A DNA stretch of 64,000 nt from Phytoseiulus persimilis (GCA_037576195.1 CM075101.1:22630001-22694000); one strand, 5' to 3'; counted from the stretch's first letter, positions 24,520 to 36,240 are shown. The notes: generated from the sequence alone by a model not told the origin. Translations and numbers: made by a program.

Positions 24520-26999
24520 TCCAGTGAGTGTGCTCCGTGAAGCGTAGAAGACGGATTGCCAAACCGAGAGCCTGATCCAATCTATCATGGTATTCATGGG
24601 CCCTAACTTCCTCTCTGCGTCTCCCGGATCAGACCTATGCCGTCAGGGAGGTTTGCGTCGTCTCCCCAACCGTACTTTCGTCTCCCTCTCTTCACCTGCC
24701 CCTCCCGCTCCCCCATATCTCCCCGACGCTTTGACGGGCGCAGACTTATGCTTTGTGCGAACTAAGATGAAGGTAAAGCTAGCTTAACAAAGGCCTGCTT
24801 GGCGTCGCGCCAAATTCAAACTACGGCGGCGGGCGCCGTTTCTGGCTCGGCTCAGTCGGTCTTTGAAAGAACATTGTGCATCGCCCTTGCTGATTTTCTC
24901 GCCTACAAAGACGTGCAGATGTTCCTGAAGCCACCCAAGAACGTTTCCGTCTTCTGCGTACCCGACTCAAGCACGGAGCCTAGCTGTGCGCATAGCGAGG
25001 CTGTGAACTGCTCATAGGACAGAGGCTGATCAACTCACAATGAATAATAATTTGAAGAACCCCTACCCCCACTTAAGAGTTGGCACAGCCGTATACGTGT
25101 TAGATCGAGAGCCGCTAGTCTCGTGAGAATCGTCATAGGACCGTCACGCTTTTGAGCTTTATGTGGGATGAGCTCATGCCAAGCCGATGGTCCGGCAGAC
25201 GGACCACTTTGCGAACCGCAAAACTTGGTATTCTGGCGGAGAGCTCGAACCTCGTGATAGATTCGGACTCCGAGCTCGATGGCTGAGTAATTTCTGGTTC
25301 TCCCTGGCGCCCACTTCTGCATGTCTGGCACAGAGAGAGAACTAGGCTCAATCCATTCCGAGGATGCCTGAATCGGTTCCGCCATCGTAGCCGGTTGTCC
25401 TCTTGAGATCGGTCCGACCGAAACTATGGATTCTCATTAACCTGACATGTCTATCACCTCCCGCAACACAGCTGTCCCGTATCGCCGTGGTCGGGCAACA
25501 TAGAAGCAACCTAAACCCCTGCCCTGCGAGAATCGTCTCCTCAAACAATCCGGACAAGCAATCGATGTTCCTCCCTTGGCTGATGACAAGTAACCAATAC
25601 GGCAGTTCGCCCGCGATATTCATGACCAGGAACTGGAAGCCTGAGCGGGCCACTTTGCCAATGTGTCAAGACGTAACTTGAGAACCGCGGTTCGAGGGCT
25701 GCACAATGGCTGACGTCTCCGTCGCGATATCACGTTCTTGCTGACGAAGTTGATGATGATCAAGGAAGTAGTGACGAAGATGATGGTCGGCGACGGCGGT
25801 GTTGGTCCTACTAATAATAGTCATCTATCTATTCGATGAATCTCTGGCTCTCGTATTACAATCCATTGTGCCCACAGCACCAACTCGATCTCCGCTCTCA
25901 AGGACGCACCCTTGGAAGCCTCGATGGAGCTCCGATAGTCCGGGGCCGAAATTCCCTGAATGTCTTGGTCTGCTATCCAAGCTTCCAGAGTAGTTCTACC
26001 TGACGGGGAACGTCGATCACCAGCATCTGGGTGCTAAATCCAAAGGGAGCGGGCCCATCTTGGCGCGGCAAATTCAAAACCTCCACAAGCTGTCTCGGTC
26101 TTGAGACGATAGGAGCGCATCCACAGATTCGCCTCCGAGAATATTCCTTCGAGATAGCTCCGATACTCGCATGAAGCGGAGTCGCGCCGAGTTGGAGGTC
26201 AGTTCCAGTCATTTAGAACTTTGACAACTTGCGAAGCCAGGGGCGGAAGCGAGCGTCGCAGCGTGAAACTAGTGCGGCGGTGACGATGGCGGTCGTGATG
26301 CGGTGGTAGCCCCTCTGAGCTGAGCCGCGGACTGGCCGGCAGGCTCGCTTGTATGCATGCACATCGTTCAGCTCGCTAAGGAAGCGAGACCCAACGCTGG
26401 TGGTGGTAGCGGTGGCAGCACATCAGTTGCCCGCAGAGTCAGATAGCGCAGCATGAGTACGAAGTAGTGCGACGACGAAGCGGATCGGGGGCCGGGGGAT
26501 GCAGGACAAAGCGGGCCATGACAGGGCGGGACGGATCCCCACTGAGTGTCTCCGTATTCGAGTGCTAGCAGTAGCGACCGAAGCGAGGAAAGTGAGCCCG
26601 ATCCCTTGCCCCGCTCCTGTGAATTAGTACGTTCGCTTGTCGTCGTTCTTGGGCGATTAATTTGCAGCCGTTACGTAACCCTCGACCGTTGCTTTCATCT
26701 GCACTTGGAGATTGTTTCGCTCGTAGAATTCCCAGCAACATCCACTCATGATCAGAACTCATTCGTCGGAATACGGAGCACATATCCCACAGCCCGAGCA
26801 CTGGTCCCTGAATGGGGCTCCACGGAAAATTGGTCCCGTTGTTACGCCAACGCGCTCAGGTCCCGCGGCCAGCAGGAAGTTTTTTCGCGGTTCGCGAACT
26901 GCTGCTCTCGATTCGGGTGATCGCAACTGGTGATTCGCCAGAGAGACTGCTGACAAGCGCGATTTCGATTGATTGTGAATGACTCTCTGGAGTTTCGTA

Positions 27000-28447
27000 G
27001 TCATCCTGACATTGGCTGAGTTGGTATGATCGAAGGAGTGATAGCGGTCGTTATGGCCCTCAATTTGAACACTCGCGTCAAAAATGATAGTGTGATCACA
27101 GAGACCCACTTTGCTTTGCTCCACTTAACACTCTTAAAATAGAAGAAACAGGAACATGTCAACCAGAGGTTGAGCCAGAGCTGAGAAATGCGGTGTTTGG
27201 GACGCGAAAACGGCAGACAGCTGAGGTTTGTAGGTAAATGAGTTAGAAACAGAGATGCCATATGACCGGACATGTCCTTGTCCGTCCGGTTTGTCCGTTT
27301 TCCGCGATATCAGGGAGAAATATCCGGATTCTGGGATTTTGGGAGCACAGTTTCGAAGTTCGAGATCCAAGAAAATAATTCTCCATCATTTAGCGATGGG
27401 AGGGAACCTGGTTCGATTCCAAGCCCTTCCAGGAGCGAATTTCCGGTGCCAGAGAGCATTCACCGTGTGAGAGCGCATCACGCCCGCGGACGGTTGAACG
27501 CCGTCTCCGCAGACCGCTCTTTCGTCGGCTAGCGGACCTTCACTGACGGGAAAAATGCCCGCGCAAACCAACGCGCGAGCAGAGGAAGCGTCCCCCCGTG
27601 GCGGACTCAAAGCGTCCGCCACGGGGGCGAGTTTCCCACGCAAAGACGTAATTCCACCGGAAAAAAAAGGAAAATACGCTCCTCAATGTTCGAATGACAT
27701 TATGTCGGAAAAAACTCCGAGCGAAGGCCCTCTAGATACTCGAATTTGGGGAAGATCTCGATTAAGGACCCGGTGCCCAAAGAAACTGATGCTGGATGTA
27801 ATTGAAGAGAGAGTGAAATTCACTCTGACTTCCCATCCTAGTGCATGAGACTCATCAATGCTGAATGGAATGAGGGAAACATATTGGGCCTTAAGCCTCT
27901 CCCAGTCATAAAAATTGGTGGATCTTGAAATTTGCGGTCTGATGTCCGGTTTCGGCGCCGAGGTCCTGTCCGGACGATGTCCGGTTTTCATGGAAAGAAT
28001 GTCCAGTCAGATGGCGTCTCTAGTTAGGAAATACGGTGAATTGTCTTCGGAAACCTACGGAGAAACGGGACAACGATTTTTCGGGGGTTCGGAGCTTTGA
28101 TCTGGCGAATGTCATCATTCAGTCAGGTGATGTCGGAGTACTTTCTTGATGAATGTAACCTGTATCACAGGCTTGGTGGTATGTGCTATCTTCATCGACC
28201 TTCCATAGATTATGGAACTTCTCAAGACTCTTTTAGCGATCTTCATAACGGTCGTACTTTTCCCGATGACTGTGGGTCTCTTTTTCATGTACGGTGTAAA
28301 TGTTCAGAGAGTCATCATCTAGGAGTTCGTTGACTTCTTTCTTATAAGGGTGGAACAGTTATACAATTGCTCGTATGGAATGCATTTGGTTTACTGGGAC
28401 GAAATATTTCAATCGGATGATTCGAATAATTCTCCTCCGATGATGTA
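27000..28447. other. probable transposon-derived DNA, family unknown
   Basis: The stretch is AT-richer than the flanks. GTCCGG/CCGGAC words crowd both ends of the 27255-27990 part, and a GC-rich hairpin sits near its middle (27593-27627). Open frames are short and lack known domains. The inverted similarity between the two ends is weak, so I do not call a defined element. A GGTTCGATTCC box at 27410-27420 matches the Pol III B box but lies in no foldable tRNA. Confidence 0.3.
27593..27627. repeat. 13-bp perfect GC-rich hairpin
   Basis: The arms 27593-27605 and 27615-27627 (CCCCCGTGGCGGA and its complement) pair without mismatch around a 9-base loop. Such a hairpin is stable in RNA or single-stranded DNA. 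It lies near the middle of a stretch whose ends share GTCCGG words, so it may be the apex of an old inverted repeat. Confidence 0.85.
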
Positions 28448-29507
28448 CAGGGTGGTCATCGTGAGTCGGGAACTTTCTTACTCTTTCTTCTTTTGATCAT
28501 AACTCGATGAAGAATCATTCGATCCTGGATTTTTTCTTTGACGTTCGATACCTGGAAGGATGGCGCATCGATTTTGGTGAATGGACCCAAATATTGCCTT
28601 TTTTATTTTCAACTCTTCGAAACAAACTGATCGACAAACTTGTGAAGTCTACCGATCGAATTCGGAAGTGCCAAGGTCGACGCGGAATAGGAGTCTGCTC
28701 GAACGCCCGAAAACTCCAGATTTCTAGCTCTGTATCTGAGAGGGGTTCGAACGATCGTTTCAACCTTGACGTCAAGAGCTGACCTCTTGGCGAAACGCGT
28801 CCTAGATGCATTCGCCCCTTATCTCCTCAGGGAAGCCAAATTCGAAGAATTTCTCCATGGCAAAAAGTTCTTAGATTGGTCAAAACTATCCAGCTGGAGA
28901 GTTGCTGGGTCGATCTGGTCCTTTTTTATTTCCTCCGTAAGTCGAGCTCCTCCACTTTTTTGTCCTGAGAAGAAAAGCTGACTGAGCTCGAGTTTCGGGC
29001 GGGGAAAGGAACGATCGTATCGAACCTCCAACTTTCTTGTCGGGTAGTTTGGACCAATCTCAGAACTTTTTGCGGTCGGAAAATTTTTCGGATTCGGCTT
29101 GCCTGAGGAGTTACGGCTGAAATGCAAAGAGGACGCGATCTTGTCAGGAGGTCGATCCTGACGTCGAGGTTGAAACAATCGTCCGCCCCTCTCACAGATC
29201 CTGAGCCAGAAATCTGGAGTTGCCGGGCGTTTGAGCAGCCGCCTAACGCGCGTCGACCTTGGCACTTCCGGATTTGATCGGTCCACTTCAGAAGTTTATC
29301 GATAAGGTTTTCGAGAAAAGTAGAGAATGAAAAAAGGCAATCTTCGAGTAGATTTACAAAATTAAAATTTCCACCGATTCACGGAAATCGAGGAGAAAAA
29401 GACGCGAAATCCTTCCAGCCATCGAACGCCAGGGAAATGAACTTCCACTGAGCTATGAGCAGAACAAGAGAGGGTAGTAAAGCTCCCAACTTACGATGAC
29501 CACCCTG
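28448..29507. mobile_element. foldback element 1, about 1.06 kb, CAGGGTGGTCATCGT ends
   Basis: The left end CAGGGTGGTCATCGT is matched in reverse complement at the right end (ACGATGACCACCCTG). Similarity continues inward through nearly the whole element: for example CGCGTCCT with TCCTCAGG and CAAAAAGTTCT in the left arm at about 28795-28880 has its complement at about 29040-29140. The arms look roughly 70-75 percent alike by eye and meet near 28980. TA flanks the left end; the right flank is TG. No transposase frame is present, so it is non-autonomous. The flanking dinucleotide suggests Tc1/mariner-type mobilisation, but the superfamily is unproven. Confidence 0.8.
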
Positions 29508-29896
29508 TGTGATATTCCCATCAGCGTATCTTTTCCTTCTCATGTTGATTCATGTCATTTCAACCTTTCGGATCCCGACCTCGATCACCTCAGCCGGTCG
29601 GGATTCCACCTCGATCATTTCAACTTTATATACAGTGCAACCCCGAGTATTTCAACCTCGATTATTTCAACGTTCAATTCAACCGTTTTGCGCATCGATT
29701 AGTTGAGATAATCGAGGTTGTATTGTATCTCCTCGATCAGGGTATTCTTCTTGTTATCCGGAAAGCCGCTGTTGTGGATTTGACCGCGAGTGCTCTCATT
29801 AATGTTTTCTACTACATAGGAGGGGCAGCTGAATTCGTCAAGGATGAACTGTGGATCCATATTCGCCCTCAGTATGTTCGCTGTCAATGGATTGTA
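29508..29896. other. spacer between the two foldback elements
   Basis: Contains repeated CCTCGATCA-TTTCAAC words at 29577-29625, the small pogo-like element at 29633-29725, and an open frame read across the junction that shows no known domain. No gene is supported. Confidence 0.5.
29633..29725. mobile_element. pogo/Tigger-like miniature element, 93 bp
   Basis: The left end CAGTGCAACCCCGAG and the complement of the right end, CAATACAACCTCGAT, agree at 19 of 24 positions by eye, and TA stands on both sides. The form CAGT-x-x-AACCTCGATTAT is the style of terminal repeat known for pogo/Tigger elements of the Tc1/mariner superfamily. No coding capacity. Additional direct copies of CCTCGAT-TATTTCAAC lie inside and just upstream, as if terminal repeats had been duplicated. 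Confidence 0.6.
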
Positions 29897-30989
29897 CGGG
29901 GTGGCCAACGTAAGTCGAGAATTTTCTTAACCTTCCTTCTTTTGGTCAGAATTCGATCTGGAGGATTTTTTTTTGTATAACAACCATTAATTATTTATCC
30001 ATTATTTTTTTTTCATCGATAGCTCAAAGGATGGCACATTTTCTCCACCTCGCTCTGCGTCAATCGAAGGTGAATTCACTTCTCTGGAGAGCCGCGAAAA
30101 ATGAGAATTTTCTTTTGAAATCCTTTCAAAGTACTGGCCTCGAAACGTCTCAAGTGACGTCTGTTCCGCTGCAGAAATGGCGAGAATTAGTCGAAAGCAC
30201 GAGAGAATGCGACCGATCGCACCAGCATTACGAAAATCTCTCATCTGTTGTTAAATTGTTACCTCGGCTCAATCGCCCCGTATCTCCTCATGGAGACCTA
30301 CTTCGAAAAATTTTCCGGAGGCGAAAAGTTCTCAGATTGATCCGAAGTATCCGACCAAGGAGATGCCGGGTCGATCCGACCATTTTTTCACTGATGGAAA
30401 GTTGAGTTTTACAGTTTTTCGTCCTGGAAGGAAAACCCGGATGAGCTCGATTTTCGAGCCAAGAAAATGAGGTAAGAGCGACTCGTCAACTCCATTGTCA
30501 GGTAGTTTGAACCATTCCAAGAACTTTTCGTCATCGGAAAAAAATCCGGATCCCAGCTTCCCGGAGGAGATATGAGAGGAATGACATCGAGGACGAGATT
30601 TCGTCAACTGATGAGTGATCTTTGTGATGCTCATGCGATCGGTCGCCCTTTCTCGTGATTTTGACCGATGCTTGTCATCTCTTCAGCGAATGAAAGGTAT
30701 TCTCTTCTGCTTGCAGAAAAATGATGACGAACTGGATCGGTTCACTCAAGACGTTTCACGGGCAGATTTCCGGGGGAAATAGAAAAAAAAGGTAATTTTT
30801 CGCGGCTTTTCACCGATTGACGCAAATCAAGCCGGAAAAGATAAGCAATCTTTTCAGCTGACGATCGAAAAAAATATTTCCAGAATCGGACCATTTTTGA
30901 ACGTAATATGACCAAAAGACGGCCGGGAACTAGTTGCTTGCTTGTTTGGTTGACTGAGGAAGTCACTCCGATTGACGTTGACCACCCTG
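29897..30989. mobile_element. foldback element 2, about 1.09 kb, related to element 1
   Basis: The ends CGGGGTGGCCAACGT and (complement) CAGGGTGGTCAACGT are inverted and flanked by TA on both sides, a clean TA target duplication. The arms match along their length: ATCTCCTC, CGAAAAGTTCT and GGGTCGATCCGACC in the left arm have inverted partners at about 30480-30590. The arms also match those of the element at 28448-29507, so the two are one family, similar in size and only 390 bp apart. No transposase. Short open frames are by-products of the palindrome. Confidence 0.8.
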
Positions 30990-31041
30990 TATGTATTCGA
31001 CCATATGTCGTTGGCCACCCTGTATGTATTCGACCATATGT
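30976..31041. repeat. 33-bp tandem duplication across a foldback end
   Basis: 30976-31008 and 31009-31041 are identical but for one base. Each copy carries the element terminus CCACCCTG followed by TATGTATTCGACCATATG. The duplication therefore copied the terminus together with its flank, after or during insertion. Confidence 0.9.
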
Positions 31042-31135
31042 CATCGGCTGGCATGGAGCTCTGAAGTCCGAACGCCCATAAGCAAGTGCGTCGTCGGCGT
31101 GTTTTCCGGCGGTGGCATGAGATGAGCGCCCACTG

Positions 31136-31262
31136 AATTTTGAGGCGAGAGAAAAATCATCGGATCGAGTCGGTTACTCCGTTTTCGGGTAGTTGGACTC
31201 GAAAGAAGGAACTTCTGACATCAGTGAAATTTCCGAAATCGGCTGCCCTGAGGAGTTACGGG
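31136..31262. mobile_element. degenerate fragment of the foldback family
   Basis: TTCGGGTAGTTGGAC, GGAACTTCTGACATC and CCTGAGGAGTTACGG follow in the same order as in the right arm of the element at 28448-29507 (about 29020-29125). No terminal repeat is visible, so only one arm survives or the rest has diverged. Confidence 0.55.
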
Positions 31263-33194
31263 CAGTTCTCCACTGGAGAGGTCGGCGGGGGGTCTGAGGG
31301 CTCAATCAAGGGGTATCTCGTATTGAATACCGTTCTCCGATTCGCAACCGATCTGCGAGTTCTCGCGAGCCTACTGTAGGTGAAATCGGGAGGAATCTTT
31401 CCGGTTTTTCATTTTTCGAGATCGGTTTAGATACGGCGATTCCCTGGTCGGGGACCATGGATTAAATTGAGGAAAACTTCGACGAGCTCTGGAAAACGCA
31501 ACACTGATCTGATTGTTAAAAATGAGTAAGCGTGAAGATGCGCCTCTTCAAGAGCTTCCAATCGATGAAAAATCTCATATCGGAAACACATTGTCCGAAA
31601 TACAGCTCAGAACACGGGGGCCACGATAATGTTGCACCGCCTGTGGAGGACACAGAATTTCTCGGTCCTTATCAGAGAGTAGGGGATCCTGCTCGGAATG
31701 GCTACGTGGATGTCCCGAGTCAGCGGTTGGGACTGAGATGCAATAGGAGAGATGCCCACACAGGGGTTAGTTCGGAATCAACTGAAGTTGAGAATATCCA
31801 ATGAAAGATTAGATGATTGAGTACTGTAGCTTCACATCTGATCCTGATTATTCGCATGATCGCTGCGCTCAGATGGAGACGTTCAAAGGAGACTCAATAC
31901 CTTACCTATACGGAATATTGAAAACGGACACTCACTCCTGACCGCTGACTTCCGAGCCTGGGGCTTACGCTCTTACTTCGCGAATGGTGTCCATGATGCC
32001 TGTTCTCATCCAACGAGCACCGGACGGGCTTTTCTAGCTTCCGGTACCAGGGACGGACCCACCTGTGGTGCCATGTGCCTGCAGAGGGAGCTCCCTCCGG
32101 AGGCTATAGGACAGACGGCCAGAAAGAACCAGCAATTGCAACCGAGGGCTCAATCATCCATGCACTCTTCCATCTGCCAACGGGAGTGGCCGTTCCTACT
32201 TCTCCATGTTTCGCAGAGAGCGGGCGGACAACCGGTCTCCGCGAAACGGAGACGATGAGAGCGACGCTTGGAGTCATAGACGCTTTTCTGGCAGGAAAAC
32301 TTTTGACACTCAGCAGAAGACAGCTTCGACGGCAATGGTGCGCGCGGAGGTGGCGAGCGTCTGGGATTCTGTTCATCGCTATTCCACATCCCTCTCGGCT
32401 CGTGGATAATCTGATTACTATCGTTCATAATATCGATTCGCAAAACAGAATCCCTTATTGCGTCAAGCAATGAGTTCGGTTCGGTTTGGTTCTCTGCTCC
32501 CTCGACGGCCTGGCCTGTCGGCTGCTTTTCCCCACGCTACGACCAGGCCCTCAAACATCCGCGTGTCGGCGAGCTTCGAGTTCGCTCTCGAGGTCAAAAC
32601 TTCGGCGTGATTCAGGGAAGCCGGGTTTCTGTTCGTGAACTGACTAGCTTGCGGTCGAGGTTGGTTTTGCTCGAGTTTGTTCAACTTCTCGAGGGAGGAG
32701 GAATAGTGCGATACGGTAGAGCTCCCCAAGGAAACAGAGGTTAGGTCCTGGCAGTTCTCCATCTTTCGGCTCCACAATCCGCCCCACGTTTGAGATGAAA
32801 TTGAGTTCAATCGATTGCTCGTCTCCGAACCCTCCCGGGAGTGAGCTCGGGCCTGTCTGAAATCATAGCTGAGCTGACCACGGAAGTGAGCCAGATATCT
32901 TCACAAGTTTGCAAGGAAGTTTGCTCAAGTACCTCTGAGCTCTCAAAGGACCCGGGTTCTTTTTCAGACGAATCCTCGGACGCTCCGAGAGAGTCCTCAA
33001 ACCGATTTCGGGCACGAGATGGGAGTCTCCCAGAACATCGCGTTATCGGGCGGGAAGTACACGAATTCGTCTGGGAGGATGACCAGGAAGACTCAGGAAG
33101 TATGGTTTGAACTGTTCTTGGTCGCCCTTGACGACTGACAGGACTTAGCTACCGCAGAGAACGGTCAGACCTTCCGCGAAGTGTTTCGATGGGT
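31263..33194. other. no recognisable gene
   Basis: Open frames are short and carry no known motif. The palindrome GAGGGAGCTCCCTC is at 32084-32097. A Ser/Glu-rich frame at 32841-33110 (SQISSQVCKEVCSSTSELS) looks protein-like in composition but is only 89 residues long and has no supporting signals. Confidence 0.35.
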
Positions 33195-33431
33195 TCCCGA
33201 AAGTATCTTCCGAACAATTTGGATGCAAAGGAAAGTGTCCCCAGAACTTGGTCCAAAAGTATGATGCAAGCTTCCCGCGTGTTCCTGCCGACACTCCCGG
33301 GAGTATTCTCGAGGAGACCGCAGAGGCTTTTCCGGGAGTACTTTCAAGTCGGCTCCGCTTGCACGGTCAGCCAATCCCGAAAGTACCCCCGGACCGTCCC
33401 CGAAAGTACAGTCAACTTCCAAAAGTCTCTC
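33195..33431. repeat. recurring CCCGAAAGTA-type words
   Basis: CCCGAAAGTA occurs exactly at 33196-33205 and twice more near 33378 and 33401. Close variants (CCGGGAGTA, CCAAAAGTA) fall between. Spacing is irregular, about 20 to 60 bases. It is either a very degraded minisatellite or a cluster of one binding site. Confidence 0.6.
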
Positions 33432-33710
33432 TAGATCCGGATACCTGTTAGTCAACATGACTAACAGACACACAGAGAAGGACAATCATCGAAAGGATCA
33501 CGAGCAAGACCACCTTGATCGGAGAACGGATAACAATAGATGAAAGATGGCCCAGAATCTCACGAATATTCGACTCGCGTATTCGATTCAAATAAGTGTA
33601 CCGACGTCGTAGTTGTATTGGCAAACACCAAAGCCTGTCTTCAATGAACCGTTCCCATGCCGGTTGGACGGAAAATTTTCAAGGATCACGGAACTCCCCT
33701 ATCAAGGTGA

Positions 33711-34607
33711 GTGATCCGATCAAGAAACCTCGGGCCAAGCAACGATCGCGGGCACGGGAGCGGCCCGAGATTCGGACACGCCGTGACTCACCTTCAGACT
33801 TCGCTGCTTCCAGGATTGCTTAGCTTTCTGATCGAATCACTGCTCTGTGAAAACTCGGCTACAGTGAGGGCCGAGGGATATACTGCCGAAGGGCACCCGC
33901 AGAGTTGCGAATCAATCGTCAGATCGCTTTCTTACCTACTTCCATTCTCACTCTCTTCATCATGCATGCTTCATGCCATCAATGAAGCGGACATCGTCCT
34001 CGTTGACCTCGAGAACGGCTCCCGGAAGAAGCATTCCAGTTCGCCCGGGATGTTGAATCGTTTTCGACCGCACATGGATTCTGAAGCTGGAACCCATAAC
34101 TGGTCAAGCTCTCGTCCCTTTTCCAAATTCGTTTCGCAGTTGAGAGAGCCCACGAAGAGCCTCGCGGAAGCTCACCGGAAGCTGCGCTTTTCGTCAGAGC
34201 ACCGCCTCCTCAAGATCAAACGGAAAGTTGACACGACTGGTTTCCAGGGGAGTAAGCGGTTTTCCAGCCGTAGGCCCTGTCGCAAGTTCGGCTTTCCACT
34301 CCGCACACTCTGGGCTGCGCAGTCGGGCAACAGGAACACCGCTGAGAGCGATAGTGCGGGGAACCTATTCAAAGTCGAGTGGTTTCCACCTCTCCGCATT
34401 CGTCGGGAGGAACGGTCCCACCCGTGTCGCGAACGCCGCGCCTTCAGTTCAGAGCTCCACGGGCAGGGCGTTCGTACTCTCGTATGTCTATACATGGGCT
34501 CAGTATATCTGTACATATATCTAGCCAGTCATCTGCTAGCCCACCGGTCGGTTGCTCTAGTCTGTCTGTCCGTCCGTCCGTCGGGCGGCTCGCAAGTCAG
34601 ACGGTAG
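33711..34607 (+). other. 298-codon open frame, coding status unknown
   Basis: The longest open frame outside the semaphorin. With near-equal base use, a frame this long would be expected about once in a hundred windows of this size by a rough stop-codon estimate, so it is worth listing. The peptide has no signal peptide, membrane helix or domain I know. It is rich in Ser and Arg in the middle, and its end is read out of a GTCC simple repeat (34561-34582). It could include a real exon, or be chance. Confidence 0.15.
34561..34582. repeat. (CTGT)n to (CCGT)n simple repeat
   Basis: Tetranucleotide array TCTG/TCCG; overlaps the end of the long open frame. Confidence 0.85.
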
Positions 34608-35331
34608 TGAGACAGGCCGGAGCAACCACTTGGTATTCCAGCCGAGTCGCAGTGATTAGCGTTGTCATAGATAGATGGTTACAAAGTGCGCTGCAAGCTC
34701 CGAGTAGAACAAACGCCATGCCAACGTGACTCGACCGCCGATGCGATACACCGGCGAGCCGCACTGGAGCAGTTTCTGTTGGCATCTAACATCTTTCTGT
34801 GTTTGTTCACGACATGCAACTCACTCGCCGCTGCTTCCTCTCGGCTACATGCTTCGCTAATCTAAGGAGCTCTGACTCATTCACTCCGGCCACACCGCGT
34901 AAATGGTGACACACTACCAAAACCGAGGCGAGTATTTCAGGTTTCCCCAAACGGGTTCCAACCCGATCAATGACGAGCTACGAGTTACGAATCGACATAC
35001 GCGAACGATGAGGTACGCAAAACCGCTGCGGGACCCGAGGATTCATTGAGCTTGTCATCATGAAAGTAATGAGAGGTTTCAATCCTTAGGTCGGAACGGC
35101 AAGAGTCTGGGAGGAACTTCGGCAAAGCTCTGCTGGGAACAATCGGAGAGATTCTGGTTTTCTTCTTCCATTCAGGAAGACGTTGCACCGCTTTCGTTCG
35201 ATGTTGATGATGGCGCGCCGTGGCGTGGGTAAAGTTCCCAGCGGAGATTCGATCCCTGAGGTCCACCACGCTACTCGACGGATGAAGGAAGAATCGGACC
35301 GACCGAGCCTCTACAAGCCGCCGCGCCGCTG

Positions 35332-35369
35332 CCAACCAACCAACCGGCAAACCAACCGACGAACCAACT
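35332..35369. repeat. (CAAC)n simple repeat
   Basis: CAAC/CGAC units with interruptions. Confidence 0.8.
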
Positions 35370-36240
35370 CTTCGTATTCCGATAGTCAATATCCATTTGA
35401 ATTCTTGACTTCCCGAGAGAGATGAAAGAGATGCTGGCTGGCGAGGAGCTCGGGAGACGGTAACGGAGGGAGACAGACCAATAATACCAACCACAGTGAG
35501 CTGGCCCGGAATGGAAGAAGGGAAGAGGAAACGCGACCGTGGTTCTTAGTGAGTGTGTGTTCGAAGGGAATACGACCAAATGATCGACGGCGGCACGGTT
35601 TTCGAACTACTGGGATGATCGATCCGCGTCACGCGGTGAACAACGATCGAAGACGGACCGACCTACCAATGGGACAGCGAGGAAGAGTCGCTCCATGGAA
35701 ACGCACTGCACGCCTGTTGTCTTTCAACTCATCTTCCAACGCGATGGACACGAGCTGGTCGACTAATCAGAGGTTCCGGATCTTGGAGAACAGAGATGGA
35801 AATCGGATCGTTCGATCGGATAATCGAAGGGAGGACCCCGAAGGCTTCGGAAAGCTTTCCCAGCTGCGGGAAACCAGTTCAGAGAATCAAAGACACAAAT
35901 ACGATCAATACCAGAAGGGGAGCGGCTGCGAGGAGGGAGATTGAAGAGGGGGGGAGTCGGGGGACCTCTGGAAAGTGAGGGGCAGGAAAAAATCACAGTC
36001 CGCGACCTACGCAGTCGGTTTGTCCGGGCAGCTGTCCGACCGTATGTCTGTCGGCTCGTCGGTGTGGCGGTCACATCGACCGTAATAGTAGTGAACGCCT
36101 CGGGCGTGCCATTAGCTGTCTGCGCGATCTCCGCTCCAGCAGAGTCGGCCAAGCGTGTTCCTGTTATCGGAGTTGACGTGCGAATGAATTTGATGCGTCC
36201 ATGCATGCGTCTACACGCCGGAGTTTCGCTCCAACCAGCC

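Larger units (their letters stand above)
10137..26999. other. long stretch without recognisable genes
   Basis: None of the open frames here, up to about 140 residues, carries a domain or motif I know, and they overlap freely on both strands as expected by chance in CpG-rich DNA. Structure seen: C11 and C6 runs at 14232-14250, a CCCG/CCGA repeat at 16268-16315, a G11 run at 20133-20143, and GA and CA microsatellites at 24471-24519. Whether this is an intron or intergenic cannot be told from sequence alone. Confidence 0.4.

Noticed and set aside
27410..27420. GGTTCGATTCC, an exact Pol III B box, as part of a tRNA gene
   Set aside because: The T stem has a mismatch, no 7-bp acceptor stem can be formed about 60 bases upstream, and no anticodon arm folds. 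At most a relic.
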